A stretch of 64,000 nucleotides of DNA from Lactobacillus sp. ESL0677 (GCF_029392875.1 NZ_CP113946.1:1116001-1180000), one strand, 5' to 3'. Numbered from the stretch's first letter, positions 24,784-33,695 are shown. The notes: a model not told the origin generated them from the letters alone. Program-made: numbers and translations.

Positions 24784-26604
24784 TTAAAGAGTTTCAATAT
24801 ACTTTTGAGCATTCATTGCTGCATGACGACCTGAGTTAACATTATGCGCGCAAGCGGAGCCACCTAAAGTAATTGTATAAACATTACGGTATTGCATCGT
24901 ACTGTCTACTCCTGAAACATAAAGACCTGGAATTTTATCAAAATTATCACGAATAACTTCAAACTTACGGTTTGAGCCAATACCACCAACACCAATAAGA
25001 TTAGATGGATCCAATCGGGCAATATAAAATGGTCCTTCATCCAAAGCCACTAACATTTCTTTTTCTTTGTTAAATTCTTCATCTTTACCATTAGCACAGT
25101 AAGAATTATACTTTTTAATTGTTTCAATGAAGTCAGCAACCGGTAAGCCAACAGCTTTGGCCAAGTCTTCAATCTTGTCTGCCTTAAATAAAGAGTTACC
25201 ATCATTTGTTTTAACGGCTTCGGCTAAAATTTTATCGGCACCATCTATTCCTTTAGTTATCATATCGTAAATCTTTTGACTAAATACTTCATAAGTAACT
25301 TTAGTAGACTTGATTGCCATTCTTTGGTAAAGCAAATTATATTTCTTAACATTTTCATTTACCAATCGGGCACCGTCCTGGTTAACGAACACAACCGGAC
25401 CACCTGATGGTAGTGACATGAAACCATTAATTGGGTCAATATACAAATGAACACCTTCGTGTGGTAGAGCTTGAATATAATTCATCATGAATTCTGCCGA
25501 TTCCATAAGCATATCTTTAGCGCCTAACGACATTGCCATCATGTAACCATCACCGGTATTACTTGGCATTGAGCAATAATGCAGATTTTTTGTCTGCCAA
25601 CCTTGTTTTCTAATTAATTCTGGATTATGACCAACACCACCGGTAGCTAGTAATGTGGCTTTAGCATTAATCTGTGTTACCTTACCAGTTGCATTACGAA
25701 TATATGCTCCAGTTACTTTGTCACCATCATACATAATTCCAATAGCGCTAGAATTCAAAACGAAATTAATACCCAATTCATCCGCACGTTTCTTCATATA
25801 AGGAACATAGCCCTCTGAGGCAAAACCGCCCTTAAACCAATGAAATGTTGGAAAAGCACAGGTACCGTGGTAATCATCAACATTAGTTAGTTGAACTCCC
25901 TGATTTAACAGCCAGCTAATATTTTCGGCAGAATTATTAACTAGATCGACCCAGAAAGAACCATCTGTTCGATATTGAGCAAGCTCCTGTTCACGAGCAA
26001 TGATCTCCTCTTTTTCTGCATGAATACCTGCCTTTTTTTGCATATCAGTATTAATGCCAAAGATACCTTCAACACCACCACCATTACCAGCTACAAAACT
26101 GTTTTTTTCAATTACAATAGTTTTCATTCCTAGTTCACCAGCTTGTACAGCAGCTGCTAAACCCGAAATACCGGCTCCTAAAATCAAGAAATCAGTTTCT
26201 TTTATCTGATCGATCTTATCTGGTTTACTACACCAATTTTGATATTCTGATTTCTGCTCTAACGTTGAATTATTTTTATCAACTTCTTTTGAATTATTTG
26301 TTGTACCATATTCAAATTCTTTAGGATCACCACCTGCTTGCTTAATAACATTAGCAACTGCGTCTATTAACCCTTTACTTGAATAAGAAGCACCAGTTAA
26401 AGTATCAACAGCCAAAGACTGGTCTAAAATTATCTTTTGCGGAATTTGAGAAAATACCGCATCCTCAAGACTATTAGGAACTATTTCCTTATTTGCAGTT
26501 ATCTTTTTAATTTGATTATCGGCAATCTCAACTTCTATATCAGTTGAATTATTTTCATAACCAGCTGCAGCAATTTTATATATACCTGACTTCAATTTTT
26601 CCAT
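24784..26604 (-). CDS. FMN-binding/FAD-dependent reductase with reversed domain order
   Basis: 606 aa. Unlike the two flavoproteins at the left end, the FMN_bind domain is at the N-terminus: DTLTGASYS at residues 67-75, with Ser75 in the position normally held by the flavinylated Thr. The FAD_binding_2 domain follows (LGAGISGLAAAVQAGELG near residue 145). The layout resembles urocanate reductase and lactobacillus hydroxycinnamate (phenolic acid) reductase relatives. No signal peptide is present. A divergent LysR gene adjoins it, as in the known hydroxycinnamate reductase loci. The substrate is inferred to be an unsaturated carboxylic acid but is unproven. Confidence 0.82.
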   Translation of the reverse strand: MEKLKSGIYKIAAAGYENNSTDIEVEIADNQIKKITANKEIVPNSLEDAVFSQIPQKIILDQSLAVDTLTGASYSSKGLIDAVANVIKQAGGDPKEFEYGTTNNSKEVDKNNSTLEQKSEYQNWCSKPDKIDQIKETDFLILGAGISGLAAAVQAGELGMKTIVIEKNSFVAGNGGGVEGIFGINTDMQKKAGIHAEKEEIIAREQELAQYRTDGSFWVDLVNNSAENISWLLNQGVQLTNVDDYHGTCAFPTFHWFKGGFASEGYVPYMKKRADELGINFVLNSSAIGIMYDGDKVTGAYIRNATGKVTQINAKATLLATGGVGHNPELIRKQGWQTKNLHYCSMPSNTGDGYMMAMSLGAKDMLMESAEFMMNYIQALPHEGVHLYIDPINGFMSLPSGGPVVFVNQDGARLVNENVKKYNLLYQRMAIKSTKVTYEVFSQKIYDMITKGIDGADKILAEAVKTNDGNSLFKADKIEDLAKAVGLPVADFIETIKKYNSYCANGKDEEFNKEKEMLVALDEGPFYIARLDPSNLIGVGGIGSNRKFEVIRDNFDKIPGLYVSGVDSTMQYRNVYTITLGGSACAHNVNSGRHAAMNAQKYIETL

Positions 26605-26678
26605 TATGAATTTCTCCTTTTTTTAAATTCATGTTAAAAATATCACTTAAATTAACAACAGTGAAATGAAATAGTATT

Positions 26679-26707
26679 ATTATTAATAAAAGAATTTTAT
26701 TAATAAT
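26679..26707. promoter_or_regulatory. Perfect 13-bp inverted repeat in the LysR/flavoprotein divergent region
   Basis: ATTATTAATAAAA-GAA-TTTTATTAATAAT is a perfect palindrome with a 3-bp centre. It lies between the divergent reductase and LysR genes, just ahead of the LysR ribosome site. It is a strong candidate operator for autoregulation and activation. Confidence 0.55.
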
Positions 26708-26719
26708 GGAGAAAAGCCC

Positions 26720-27607
26720 ATGAATACTGAATATTTAAAATTGTTTCTCAACCTTGCCGAGACGTTGAATTTTTCACAAACAGCCAAGAATGTTAATTTA
26801 ACACAACCTGCAGTAACACATGCAATCAATAAATTAGAACAAGATTTAGGCTTCAAATTATTCAACCGCAATAAAAGAACTGTAGAACTAACCGAGGGCG
26901 GAAAAATTTTACACGAAAATGTTCAATCAATTCTTGTTAAATTAGATGCAACTATCCAAAGCGCACGAGCTGCAGAAGAAAAAGAGTTTTCTTCCCTTGC
27001 TATCGGCTATACTAGCACCTATTACGAAATTCAAAAGTTTCCTGAATTAATTAAGCAATTTAATAAATTGCATCCCGATTCTCGTCTATACCTAGAAAAT
27101 TTTGACCATAATGTTTTAAAACAGCATTTATTAAGTCAACAGTGCAATGTGATTTTTTCCATGCAAGATATTATTAATTCACAGAACATTAAGTTTATCC
27201 CGTTAATCAAGGGACAGTTTGCATGTATAGTGCCTAACAAAAATCATCTTGCTAACCATAAATTGTTGAAAATTACCGATTTAAAGAATGAAACTATGAT
27301 TTTCTTTAATGCTAATATTTGTCCTCCACGACAGTTCAAGCTTCAACGCTTAATTAAAAAAATATGTCCCAACGCAAATTATTTATATTCTGATTCAGTA
27401 TTACTCTCTCATACCTTTGTAAAGGGTAATCTTGGCATTGCTATGATGGTAGATTTAGCTAGTGTTAAAGATTCTCCTGATTTTAAGGTCATTCCTTTAG
27501 AATATCCAGATGAATTTCCTTATGTTTACGGACTCTCTTTTCTAAAAAACACTATTAATCCAACCATTAAAGATTTTGTGCCTTGTGTTACAAAGTATTT
27601 TATCTAG
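26720..27607 (+). CDS. LysR-family transcriptional regulator
   Basis: 295 aa. The HTH at residues 15-40 contains LNFSQTAKNVNLTQPAVTHA, followed by INKLEQDLGFKLFNR; the effector domain follows. GGAGAAAAG precedes the ATG. It is divergent from the FMN/FAD reductase and only distantly similar to the LysR at 4606-5487, so each reductase locus has its own regulator. The ligand is presumably the reductase substrate (inference). Confidence 0.92.
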   Translation: MNTEYLKLFLNLAETLNFSQTAKNVNLTQPAVTHAINKLEQDLGFKLFNRNKRTVELTEGGKILHENVQSILVKLDATIQSARAAEEKEFSSLAIGYTSTYYEIQKFPELIKQFNKLHPDSRLYLENFDHNVLKQHLLSQQCNVIFSMQDIINSQNIKFIPLIKGQFACIVPNKNHLANHKLLKITDLKNETMIFFNANICPPRQFKLQRLIKKICPNANYLYSDSVLLSHTFVKGNLGIAMMVDLASVKDSPDFKVIPLEYPDEFPYVYGLSFLKNTINPTIKDFVPCVTKYFI

Positions 27608-27786
27608 CGCTTATTCACAACCAACTATCAAATTTTTATAATTACTATTAATAAAATAAATCCAGATATTCATTTTGTGCAGTTCAAATTCTAAATATAC
27701 AAATCTAGTAGCTCTAATATTTTTATTAACTTAGATACTACACTCATATCCGTCAATAATAATGCAATACTTTTTACCAAAGCAAA

Positions 27787-27820
27787 AGAACATTGCTAAG
27801 TAGCAATGTTCTCTTTTTTT
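27787..27820. terminator. Intrinsic terminator between convergent genes
   Basis: AGAACATTGCTA and TAGCAATGTTCT (12-bp perfect arms) with a 2-nt centre, followed by CT7 on the plus strand and a T-rich flank on the minus strand. Confidence 0.8.
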
Positions 27821-27862
27821 ATCTATTAAATTTTTGAATACTCTATACACTCTAATAAAGGT

Positions 27863-28777
27863 TTATTCTCCTTTAAACGTACCTGCTTCAACTTGTTTAA
27901 TAAAGTCAGCAACGTGCTTGTAATAGACATCAGGATTATCTACCATTTGGTGATGGCCGGCATCTGGTGTTGTCACTAAACGGGAATTTGGAATCTCCTT
28001 CTGCATAATTTTTGCAGTTTCTAGTGGCATTGTATCTTCTTCACCAAAAGTTAGCAAAGTTGGCATCGTAATTTGTTTCAAATATTTTCTAAAGTGCCAA
28101 TCCTTTAATTTACCAGTGACTACGAATTCATTATCACCTTGAAAAGTATGATAGACAGGCAAGCCACCAATTCGCTTAATGTGATACAACTTGCATGGCT
28201 GACGTCGATCCAGAAAGTTAATATTCAAGATTTGGATGTCTTCGCGATAGCGCGGATTGGCAAAATCATGGTTATCTTCACATTCACGCATAAAGTTAAT
28301 TTCTGTTTGCGGTAAAATCTCTTGTCTGCGTCGATTAATTGAGTCGATATAATCATCAATTTCATCAACCATTGAAGAAATAATCGTACCTTTAAGGTGA
28401 GAACCGTATTTTACAGAATATTCTTGTGCAAGAAGTCCGCCCCAACTTTGACCAATTAGATAAAAATTGTCTAATCCCAATTTATCTCGAACTTCGTCAA
28501 CCTCATCAAGAAAGTATTCATAAGTTAGATACTTTTCAGCAATTTTAGGGTCTGAGTAGTCGGGTTGGTCAGAGTATAGTGAACCTAATTGATCATACAT
28601 CGTTACCTGAACACGTAAGCCTTGCTTGGCTAATTGATCCGCAGCATCTTCCCAATATTCATGATTACCACCAGGACCTCCATGTAACGCAAGCAAATGA
28701 ATATCGCCCTCACCTTGCGTACTAGTCCATAAATGATACCCATTATCTAATGTGATAATTTTTGATCCAGTTTTCAT
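27863..28777 (-). CDS. pepI: Prolyl iminopeptidase (alpha/beta hydrolase, S33)
   Basis: 304 aa. The oxyanion motif HGGPGG is at residues 32-37, the nucleophile elbow GQSWGG carries Ser111, and the catalytic His is in DAGHHQMV near the C-terminus. These are the signatures of lactobacillus PepI/PIP, which removes N-terminal proline from peptides in the cytosol. It lies 25 bp after an OppA-type peptide-binding lipoprotein gene on the same strand, so peptide capture and proline release are probably co-expressed. Confidence 0.9.
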   Translation of the reverse strand: MKTGSKIITLDNGYHLWTSTQGEGDIHLLALHGGPGGNHEYWEDAADQLAKQGLRVQVTMYDQLGSLYSDQPDYSDPKIAEKYLTYEYFLDEVDEVRDKLGLDNFYLIGQSWGGLLAQEYSVKYGSHLKGTIISSMVDEIDDYIDSINRRRQEILPQTEINFMRECEDNHDFANPRYREDIQILNINFLDRRQPCKLYHIKRIGGLPVYHTFQGDNEFVVTGKLKDWHFRKYLKQITMPTLLTFGEEDTMPLETAKIMQKEIPNSRLVTTPDAGHHQMVDNPDVYYKHVADFIKQVEAGTFKGE

Positions 28778-28801
28778 ATTTTCTCCTTGTATATTTAATA
28801 A

Positions 28802-30571
28802 TTATTTGATATATCCTACCTTGTACCACAACGGCTGGTAGTTATTTGTGTGTGACGGCTTTAATGAGTAGCCCGTCAACTTGTCATTAACTGCGGTAAT
28901 TTGGTAAGAATTATCAATTGGAATGACATAAGCTTCATCATTCATGTATTCTTGCCATTCATGGAACTCTTGCACCCGATATTTGTGATTAAAAGCCTTT
29001 GAAGAATTAATTTCTGTCATCAATTTATTGTTTTTGGCAGTCACAAATCTAGACATATTAAATGGCGCAGTTTCACTATAATAAGTTTGCGGTGACGGTT
29101 CTGATGGCATAGACCAGCCACCAATAAACATATCAATTCCCGGATCATCGTGTTGAAGTTTATCATAAAACGAGTTGTGCTCAATTAAACGTCCTGATGC
29201 TAATTGGACATTTAAACCAATTTTATGCCATTGTTGAATATAATTTTGAATAATAGGTTCTTGGGTTGAGTCACCACTCATGGCCGCAATATTAATAGTC
29301 AATGGTTGGCCATTAGGTTGCCTGCGCCACTTGCCCTTCTTTTTATATCCAGCTTTATCTAAAATGCTGTTAGCCTTTTTCAAATTATAAGAATAGCCCT
29401 TAGCATTTTTATCAAAGTAATCACCGAATTGCGATGGAATCAAGGTTGGAACTCTAAAAGTTAAGCCATAAGTATAACGTTTATCAACCGCATCAACATT
29501 CATTGCATAACCAATAGCTTGGCGCAATGCCTTGTTATTCATTTTTGCTTTAGGATTTTCAATGTTTTTACTTGCCTGATTGTCCCATTTACCTACTTTA
29601 AAGGCCAAGTAGTGATAGCTCAAAGGGATTTGAGCAATGAAATTAATTTTTTTGGTGTCTTTAACTTGGTTCCATTGGGTGTTAATGACCTGCATTACGT
29701 CAAATTTATGGCTTTTAATTGCTTGTGAAGCAGAATTAGGGGAAACCACGGAAATGACAATTTTATCTAATTTTGGCGTGCCGCGCCAGTAGTACTTATT
29801 AGGTGTCCAAGTAACAGATTGACCGCGGACGATTTTATCAATTCTGAAAGCACCAAAGAACAATGGCTCTTTTCTAATTTTATCAGAAGATTTTAATTTG
29901 GAGAAAGGTATATCCTTTAAATAGTGATACGGTTCAGCCACATCCCATAAATAGCGATTTCCAGTATTGAACATGCTAGGATTGAGTTCCTTGAAGTGCA
30001 TAATAATAGTTCTACCATTATCACCATCAGGCATTTCAATTCCTGAAATAGTCTTGGCTTCACCATCATGATAGGCTTTAAGCCCATTAAGAATCTCGAA
30101 CTGACTACTGTATCTTGGACAATTGGCAGCCTTATTAGCTAAAATTTCATAAGCATATTCATAGTCTTTAGCGACAACTTGCTTACCATCAGACCATTTG
30201 ACTCCCTTTTTAATAGTTATAGTAGCCGTTTTCTTTTTTACATCTAATTTAAGAGTAGCTGGTCCCTTGTCAGTAACTTTGTAATGGTCGTCGCTATCAA
30301 ATAGTGTTTCAAGACCTGGAGCTGCAACTTGGGAGTCAATATCATCAGAAGATAATTCTTGTGAAAATATTCCGGCAAAAGGTGTGTCTGTTTCAAGACC
30401 TATCTTTACTGTGCCGCCCTGCTTGCTAGCTTTTTGTGGAGTTGACATTGGGAACTTAGATGCTGTTTTGGTTTCATCATTGCCGGCATTGTTCTTGCCA
30501 CATCCCGCTAGGACAAGACCAGAAAGACTTATAATTCCGATAGATTTAAATACATTTTGTTTGCTCATCAT
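28802..30571 (-). CDS. oppA: Oligopeptide ABC transporter substrate-binding lipoprotein (OppA family)
   Basis: 589 aa. The lipoprotein signal ends in LVLAGC (Cys24, lipid-modified after cleavage by Lsp). The SBP_bac_5 domain follows and contains KWSDGKQVVAKDYEYAYEIL (about residues 130-149), QAIGYAMNVDAVDK and the closing region. It binds peptides outside the membrane and hands them to Opp permease/ATPase genes that are not in this window, so it is an orphan binding protein. The ribosome site before the double ATG is weak. Confidence 0.9.
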   Translation of the reverse strand: MMSKQNVFKSIGIISLSGLVLAGCGKNNAGNDETKTASKFPMSTPQKASKQGGTVKIGLETDTPFAGIFSQELSSDDIDSQVAAPGLETLFDSDDHYKVTDKGPATLKLDVKKKTATITIKKGVKWSDGKQVVAKDYEYAYEILANKAANCPRYSSQFEILNGLKAYHDGEAKTISGIEMPDGDNGRTIIMHFKELNPSMFNTGNRYLWDVAEPYHYLKDIPFSKLKSSDKIRKEPLFFGAFRIDKIVRGQSVTWTPNKYYWRGTPKLDKIVISVVSPNSASQAIKSHKFDVMQVINTQWNQVKDTKKINFIAQIPLSYHYLAFKVGKWDNQASKNIENPKAKMNNKALRQAIGYAMNVDAVDKRYTYGLTFRVPTLIPSQFGDYFDKNAKGYSYNLKKANSILDKAGYKKKGKWRRQPNGQPLTINIAAMSGDSTQEPIIQNYIQQWHKIGLNVQLASGRLIEHNSFYDKLQHDDPGIDMFIGGWSMPSEPSPQTYYSETAPFNMSRFVTAKNNKLMTEINSSKAFNHKYRVQEFHEWQEYMNDEAYVIPIDNSYQITAVNDKLTGYSLKPSHTNNYQPLWYKVGYIK

Positions 30572-30755
30572 GATATATCACTCGCTTCTACATTCAATTT
30601 TCATATTTAAATAATATATCATAAATATTTCATAAAATCACCACATTTATGAAATAAATGTTTCATTTTGCAGCTAATCAGGGTAAAATAATAGCTATTG
30701 CTAATACTAAATATATCTTTAGGCTTCATGATAATTGAGAGATAGAGGATTAATT

Positions 30756-32123
30756 ATGGATAATGAAAAAATTAATAATTTTGCTGAAAAAGTAATTAAA
30801 GAATTTCACTTACCAAGTTTAGGTGTGGGCATTTATCAACATGGTGAAGACTTTAGTCATGTATACGGCGACGCAAAAGAAGACAGCTTGTACCCACTAG
30901 CATCAATTTCGAAAACATTTTTAGCAACAGCAATTTGTCAGCTTGCAGATGCAGGTAAGATAAATTTGGACGAGCCTTTAAAAAAGTCTTGGCTAGATTT
31001 TAAAATGGTTGATAAATATGTTGAAGAACATCTGACTTGGCGAGATGCATTAAGTCATCAAAGTGGCTTGCCAGCACATGACTTAATGCGTTTTACCAAT
31101 ATGAACGAGCACGACTTATCCTTAAGAGAAAAAGCAGAACATGTTGGTTATTTAAAGCCTACTCATGAATTGAGACAAAAAATGCAATATAGCAATTTAA
31201 TTTTTGCAGTAACAACCTATGTAATGGAACAAGTTATTGATGAAGATTATGGTACGTATGAACGTGAGCATTTGCTTAAGCCACTTGGAATGAACGATAC
31301 TTACATTAATCATCATGAAGCACCATTTGCTAAAATCACCAAACCATATATTAGAGATAAAGATGTGACAAAAGAAGTACCATTTATTGCACCAGGCAAG
31401 GTTGGCGGTGCTAGCAGCATGATAGCTACCATTTCTAACCTACTTACTTGGGCAAAATTTCAACTGCAAACGCAAAAAACAACTAAAAACGAAGTCACAG
31501 CCCAGCGTTATTTACCACAATCAATTATGTTACCCAACCGTGCTTATGGTGGTGCCAACTTCGCTGCCTATGGTTTAGGAATGATGATGGAAGATTATCA
31601 TGGGCACAAGTATTTTTATCATAGTGGTTCATACATTGGCTATTGTTCATTCTTGGGATTTGTACCAGACCTTGACTTAGCTTTTGTATTTACAACCAAT
31701 ATGGATTCTACAGATGCAATTTTTGCATTAGCGTACCAAACAATTGACGCTGCATTAAGTATCAACACAGTTGATTGGACGACTAAAGTATCAAAGATAA
31801 TGACAGCCAAGATTGCAAATAAAGAAAAGAAACTTAATGCTGTGAAAGGAACTATATGGAATCATGTTAAAGCAGATACTGCCCAATTAGGTGATTATCA
31901 TAATCCAGGATATGGATTAGTTACTTTGAGCGCTGAAGATGACAATTTGATGGTTACTTTAGGCAAATGGCGTTATCCTGTGATGATCAATAATCAAGGT
32001 AATATGTTTATTGAAGAACGATTATACGAGCATGAACTTTTACCAATTACATTGGGCAATAATGTTCTGACAATTTTAACCGAGCCAGCATTAAAGCTGC
32101 CAACAGAGTTTGAAAAGGTATAG
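30756..32123 (+). CDS. Beta-lactamase-fold serine hydrolase (class C / esterase type)
   Basis: 455 aa from the ATG at 30756, which has GAGGA 7 nt before it (an upstream in-frame start lacks a ribosome site). The SxxK motif S50-I-S-K53 lies in PLASISKTFL, the Tyr motif is YSNL, and HSGSYIGY replaces the KTG box. The C-terminal ~110 residues are a separate beta-rich domain. No signal peptide is visible, so it is probably cytosolic. Relatives include esterases, D-aminopeptidases and PBP4-like carboxypeptidases. It is divergent from oppA. Confidence 0.85.
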   Translation: MDNEKINNFAEKVIKEFHLPSLGVGIYQHGEDFSHVYGDAKEDSLYPLASISKTFLATAICQLADAGKINLDEPLKKSWLDFKMVDKYVEEHLTWRDALSHQSGLPAHDLMRFTNMNEHDLSLREKAEHVGYLKPTHELRQKMQYSNLIFAVTTYVMEQVIDEDYGTYEREHLLKPLGMNDTYINHHEAPFAKITKPYIRDKDVTKEVPFIAPGKVGGASSMIATISNLLTWAKFQLQTQKTTKNEVTAQRYLPQSIMLPNRAYGGANFAAYGLGMMMEDYHGHKYFYHSGSYIGYCSFLGFVPDLDLAFVFTTNMDSTDAIFALAYQTIDAALSINTVDWTTKVSKIMTAKIANKEKKLNAVKGTIWNHVKADTAQLGDYHNPGYGLVTLSAEDDNLMVTLGKWRYPVMINNQGNMFIEERLYEHELLPITLGNNVLTILTEPALKLPTEFEKV

Positions 32124-32143
32124 CATTTTTTAAGCTTTAATTT

Positions 32144-32185
32144 AGCCCTAACTTCCCTCTTTTTTTCGAAGTTAGGGCTTTTTTT
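32144..32185 (+). terminator. Intrinsic terminator
   Basis: AGCCCTAACTTC and GAAGTTAGGGCT (12-bp perfect arms) around a 12-nt loop, followed by T6-7. It lies 20 bp after the serine hydrolase stop. Confidence 0.85.
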
Positions 32186-32225
32186 ATGATTGATTTTCAA
32201 TCATATCGCCAATAATTAAAGAAAA

Positions 32226-32261
32226 AATACACGATTCCGATAAATATCGAAATCGTGTATT
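32226..32261. repeat. Stem-loop element, copy 2
   Basis: Perfect 11-bp outer arms AATACACGATT and AATCGTGTATT with inner CGATA/TATCG pairing. Related in sequence to 19742-19778. It lies between the convergent serine hydrolase and pnuC genes and might terminate pnuC. Confidence 0.5.
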
Positions 32262-32275
32262 AATAGCAGTATAAA

Positions 32276-32989
32276 TTAGTGGAACCAATGAGTATTTTTA
32301 TCTGTAAATGCAAGTAAGTCGTTACTCATGTACAAAATATAAGTAATAAACAAAGTTAAGTTAGCATCTCCTTGGAAAGCCGTTACACCCCACAGAATGA
32401 TCGACATAATTCCTTGAATCGTCCAAAAGTAATATTGTTCGCGAAAACGCAAAGTACACAATAATGAACCAGTTATCCCAATTGAACCCGCAAATGCGTC
32501 AATCCAGGGCCGAGGGCTAATGAAAATCTTGGTATCCATAAAGTAAAGAGCACCAGTAACAACAGCAAAGAAAATCAAAGTGAGCAGCCATTTAGATGCA
32601 TTCAACCCGTGAATATGTTTTTCTGCGTCTTTTGCCCACGCAGGCAGTAACAAAACCGGCAAATCTAATAGAAAGATATATGATGCTTGCAAGACAACAT
32701 CGGCATAATTACGAGCATTAATTGCTACCACAATATAAATTAACGCCGATAACAGCCCCAAAATACCGTTTAATGGCTTAGCGTTTGTAATTGCCAGCGT
32801 GCAAGTAAAGCCCATAATTGCCGCAATCATTGTTACCAGCGAAATGGTATTTATTGGAGAACTAATTGTAGTGCCAATAATAACCCCAATTCCCAGCATT
32901 AATAACAAATAAGTTTTAAAACTCCAACCGCGCATTTGCTCAACATACCACTTAGGCCTGAAGACATCAGTATTTGGCTGTATTTTCAT
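32276..32989 (-). CDS. pnuC: PnuC-family nicotinamide riboside transporter
   Basis: 237 aa with seven to eight membrane spans. The segments KWYVEQMRGWSFKTYLLLM and NARNYADVVLQASYIF fit the PnuC pattern. The WxxW-type aromatic residues are near the N-terminus and again in FREQYYFWTIQGIMSI. It imports nicotinamide riboside by facilitated diffusion, with trapping by phosphorylation, and serves NAD synthesis. It is monocistronic, with GGAGA before the ATG. Confidence 0.9.
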   Translation of the reverse strand: MKIQPNTDVFRPKWYVEQMRGWSFKTYLLLMLGIGVIIGTTISSPINTISLVTMIAAIMGFTCTLAITNAKPLNGILGLLSALIYIVVAINARNYADVVLQASYIFLLDLPVLLLPAWAKDAEKHIHGLNASKWLLTLIFFAVVTGALYFMDTKIFISPRPWIDAFAGSIGITGSLLCTLRFREQYYFWTIQGIMSIILWGVTAFQGDANLTLFITYILYMSNDLLAFTDKNTHWFH

Positions 32990-33174
32990 TATTTTCTCTC
33001 CTTACAGATACAATATTTAGTATTTTTAAACATGTTACCTATCATATCATGTGCTTTTACTAAAATACAATTTTTTAAATGGTGGCAATCCAGTCAGGAC
33101 GAGAACTTGAGCAATTTGATGAAAATAAATCTTATGACTCTGGTAAAATTAGAATAAAAATTTTAAAATTTAAT

Positions 33175-33203
33175 TTGGAAAAAAAGAGGCAATAGGGTAT
33201 AAT
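33175..33203 (+). promoter_or_regulatory. Promoter of tRNA-Ser
   Basis: TTGGAA (33175-33180) and TATAAT (33198-33203) with a 17-bp spacer, 12 bp before the tRNA. Confidence 0.65.
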
Positions 33204-33215
33204 ATTCTTTGTTGT

Positions 33216-33305
33216 GGAGAGTTGGCAGAGTGGTAATGCACCGGACTCGAAATCCGGCGAACCAAGTTTTTCCTTGGCGCGCAGGTTCAAATCCTGTACT
33301 CTCCT
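33216..33305 (+). tRNA. tRNA-Ser (anticodon CGA)
   Basis: The acceptor stem pairs GGAGAGT with ACTCTCC, the anticodon stem CCGGA with TCCGG around loop CTCGAAA, and the long variable arm CCAAG with CTTGG. The T arm is GCAGG-TTCAAAT-CCTGT. The long variable arm fits serine. The base after the acceptor is T instead of the usual G73, and no CCA is encoded. Prophage genes begin on its 3' side. Confidence 0.93.
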
Positions 33306-33310
33306 TTTTT
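33280..33310. other. Candidate prophage attachment junction at the 3' end of tRNA-Ser
   Basis: Chromosomal genes end at this tRNA and phage genes (endolysin, holin) begin about 1.2 kb beyond its 3' end. The 3' half of a tRNA is a common attB for tyrosine integrases. The second core copy must lie outside the window, so the exact core cannot be defined. Confidence 0.35.
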
Positions 33311-33336
33311 ATGTATTTTAACGTTTTATAGTGTTT

Positions 33337-33369
33337 GAAAATCCCGATTTAAAGGGATTTTCGTTTTTT
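33337..33369 (+). terminator. Intrinsic terminator downstream of tRNA-Ser
   Basis: GAAAATCCC and GGGATTTTC arms with an 8-nt loop, followed by GT6. Confidence 0.75.
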
Positions 33370-33475
33370 AACGGTTGTATGAAAAGTTTTTTATTCTGTG
33401 CTTTTTCTGTGGAATTTTAAACGATTATCGCTTTTTTACAACAGTGGTGATTGCTTTTTATATATCTAACACACA

Positions 33476-33552
33476 AAAATACCACTCGAATTAACGGGTG
33501 GTGTTTGTAGTTCGGTGTCTAACTCCTAGAACCTTCCGAACTTGATCTATTA
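33476..33552 (-). ncRNA. Candidate small RNA B (two hairpins)
   Basis: On the minus strand a TATAAT lies just upstream (about 33560). A hairpin AGTTCGG...CCGAACT follows, then a terminator ACCACCCG-TTAATT-CGAGTGGT with T5. There is no open reading frame. It could be a regulatory RNA such as an antitoxin-type RNA, but no known family is recognised. Confidence 0.35.
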
Positions 33553-33564
33553 AATTATAACACG

Positions 33565-33695
33565 AAAAAAGTCCTTGAAATTAATCAAGGACTTAGCCCG
33601 TCTGCGCTAATTACTTCCACAGCCTACCGCCAATGTAAACACTAAGCTGCTAACTTAGATTAGGTACCTTATGCGCCTTTCTCTAGCAAATATTG
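33565..33695 (-). ncRNA. Candidate small RNA A
   Basis: On the minus strand a TACAAT box near 33696 precedes about 120 nt rich in pairing, including CTAAG-TTAGCAG-CTTAG and TTAGC-GCAGACG-GGCTAA. A terminator AAGTCCTTGA...TCAAGGACTT with T6 ends it. It is non-coding and arranged in tandem with candidate RNA B. Confidence 0.35.

Noticed and set aside
33001..33060. Inverted ACATG...CATGT motif upstream of pnuC as an NAD-pathway operator
   Set aside because: Arms are only 5 bp with a 13-bp spacer and no match to a known site that I can state with confidence.
33476..33600. Possible CRISPR-like or tandem repeat structure near tRNA-Ser
   Set aside because: The two hairpins differ in sequence and there are no regular spacers; no cas-like gene is in the window.
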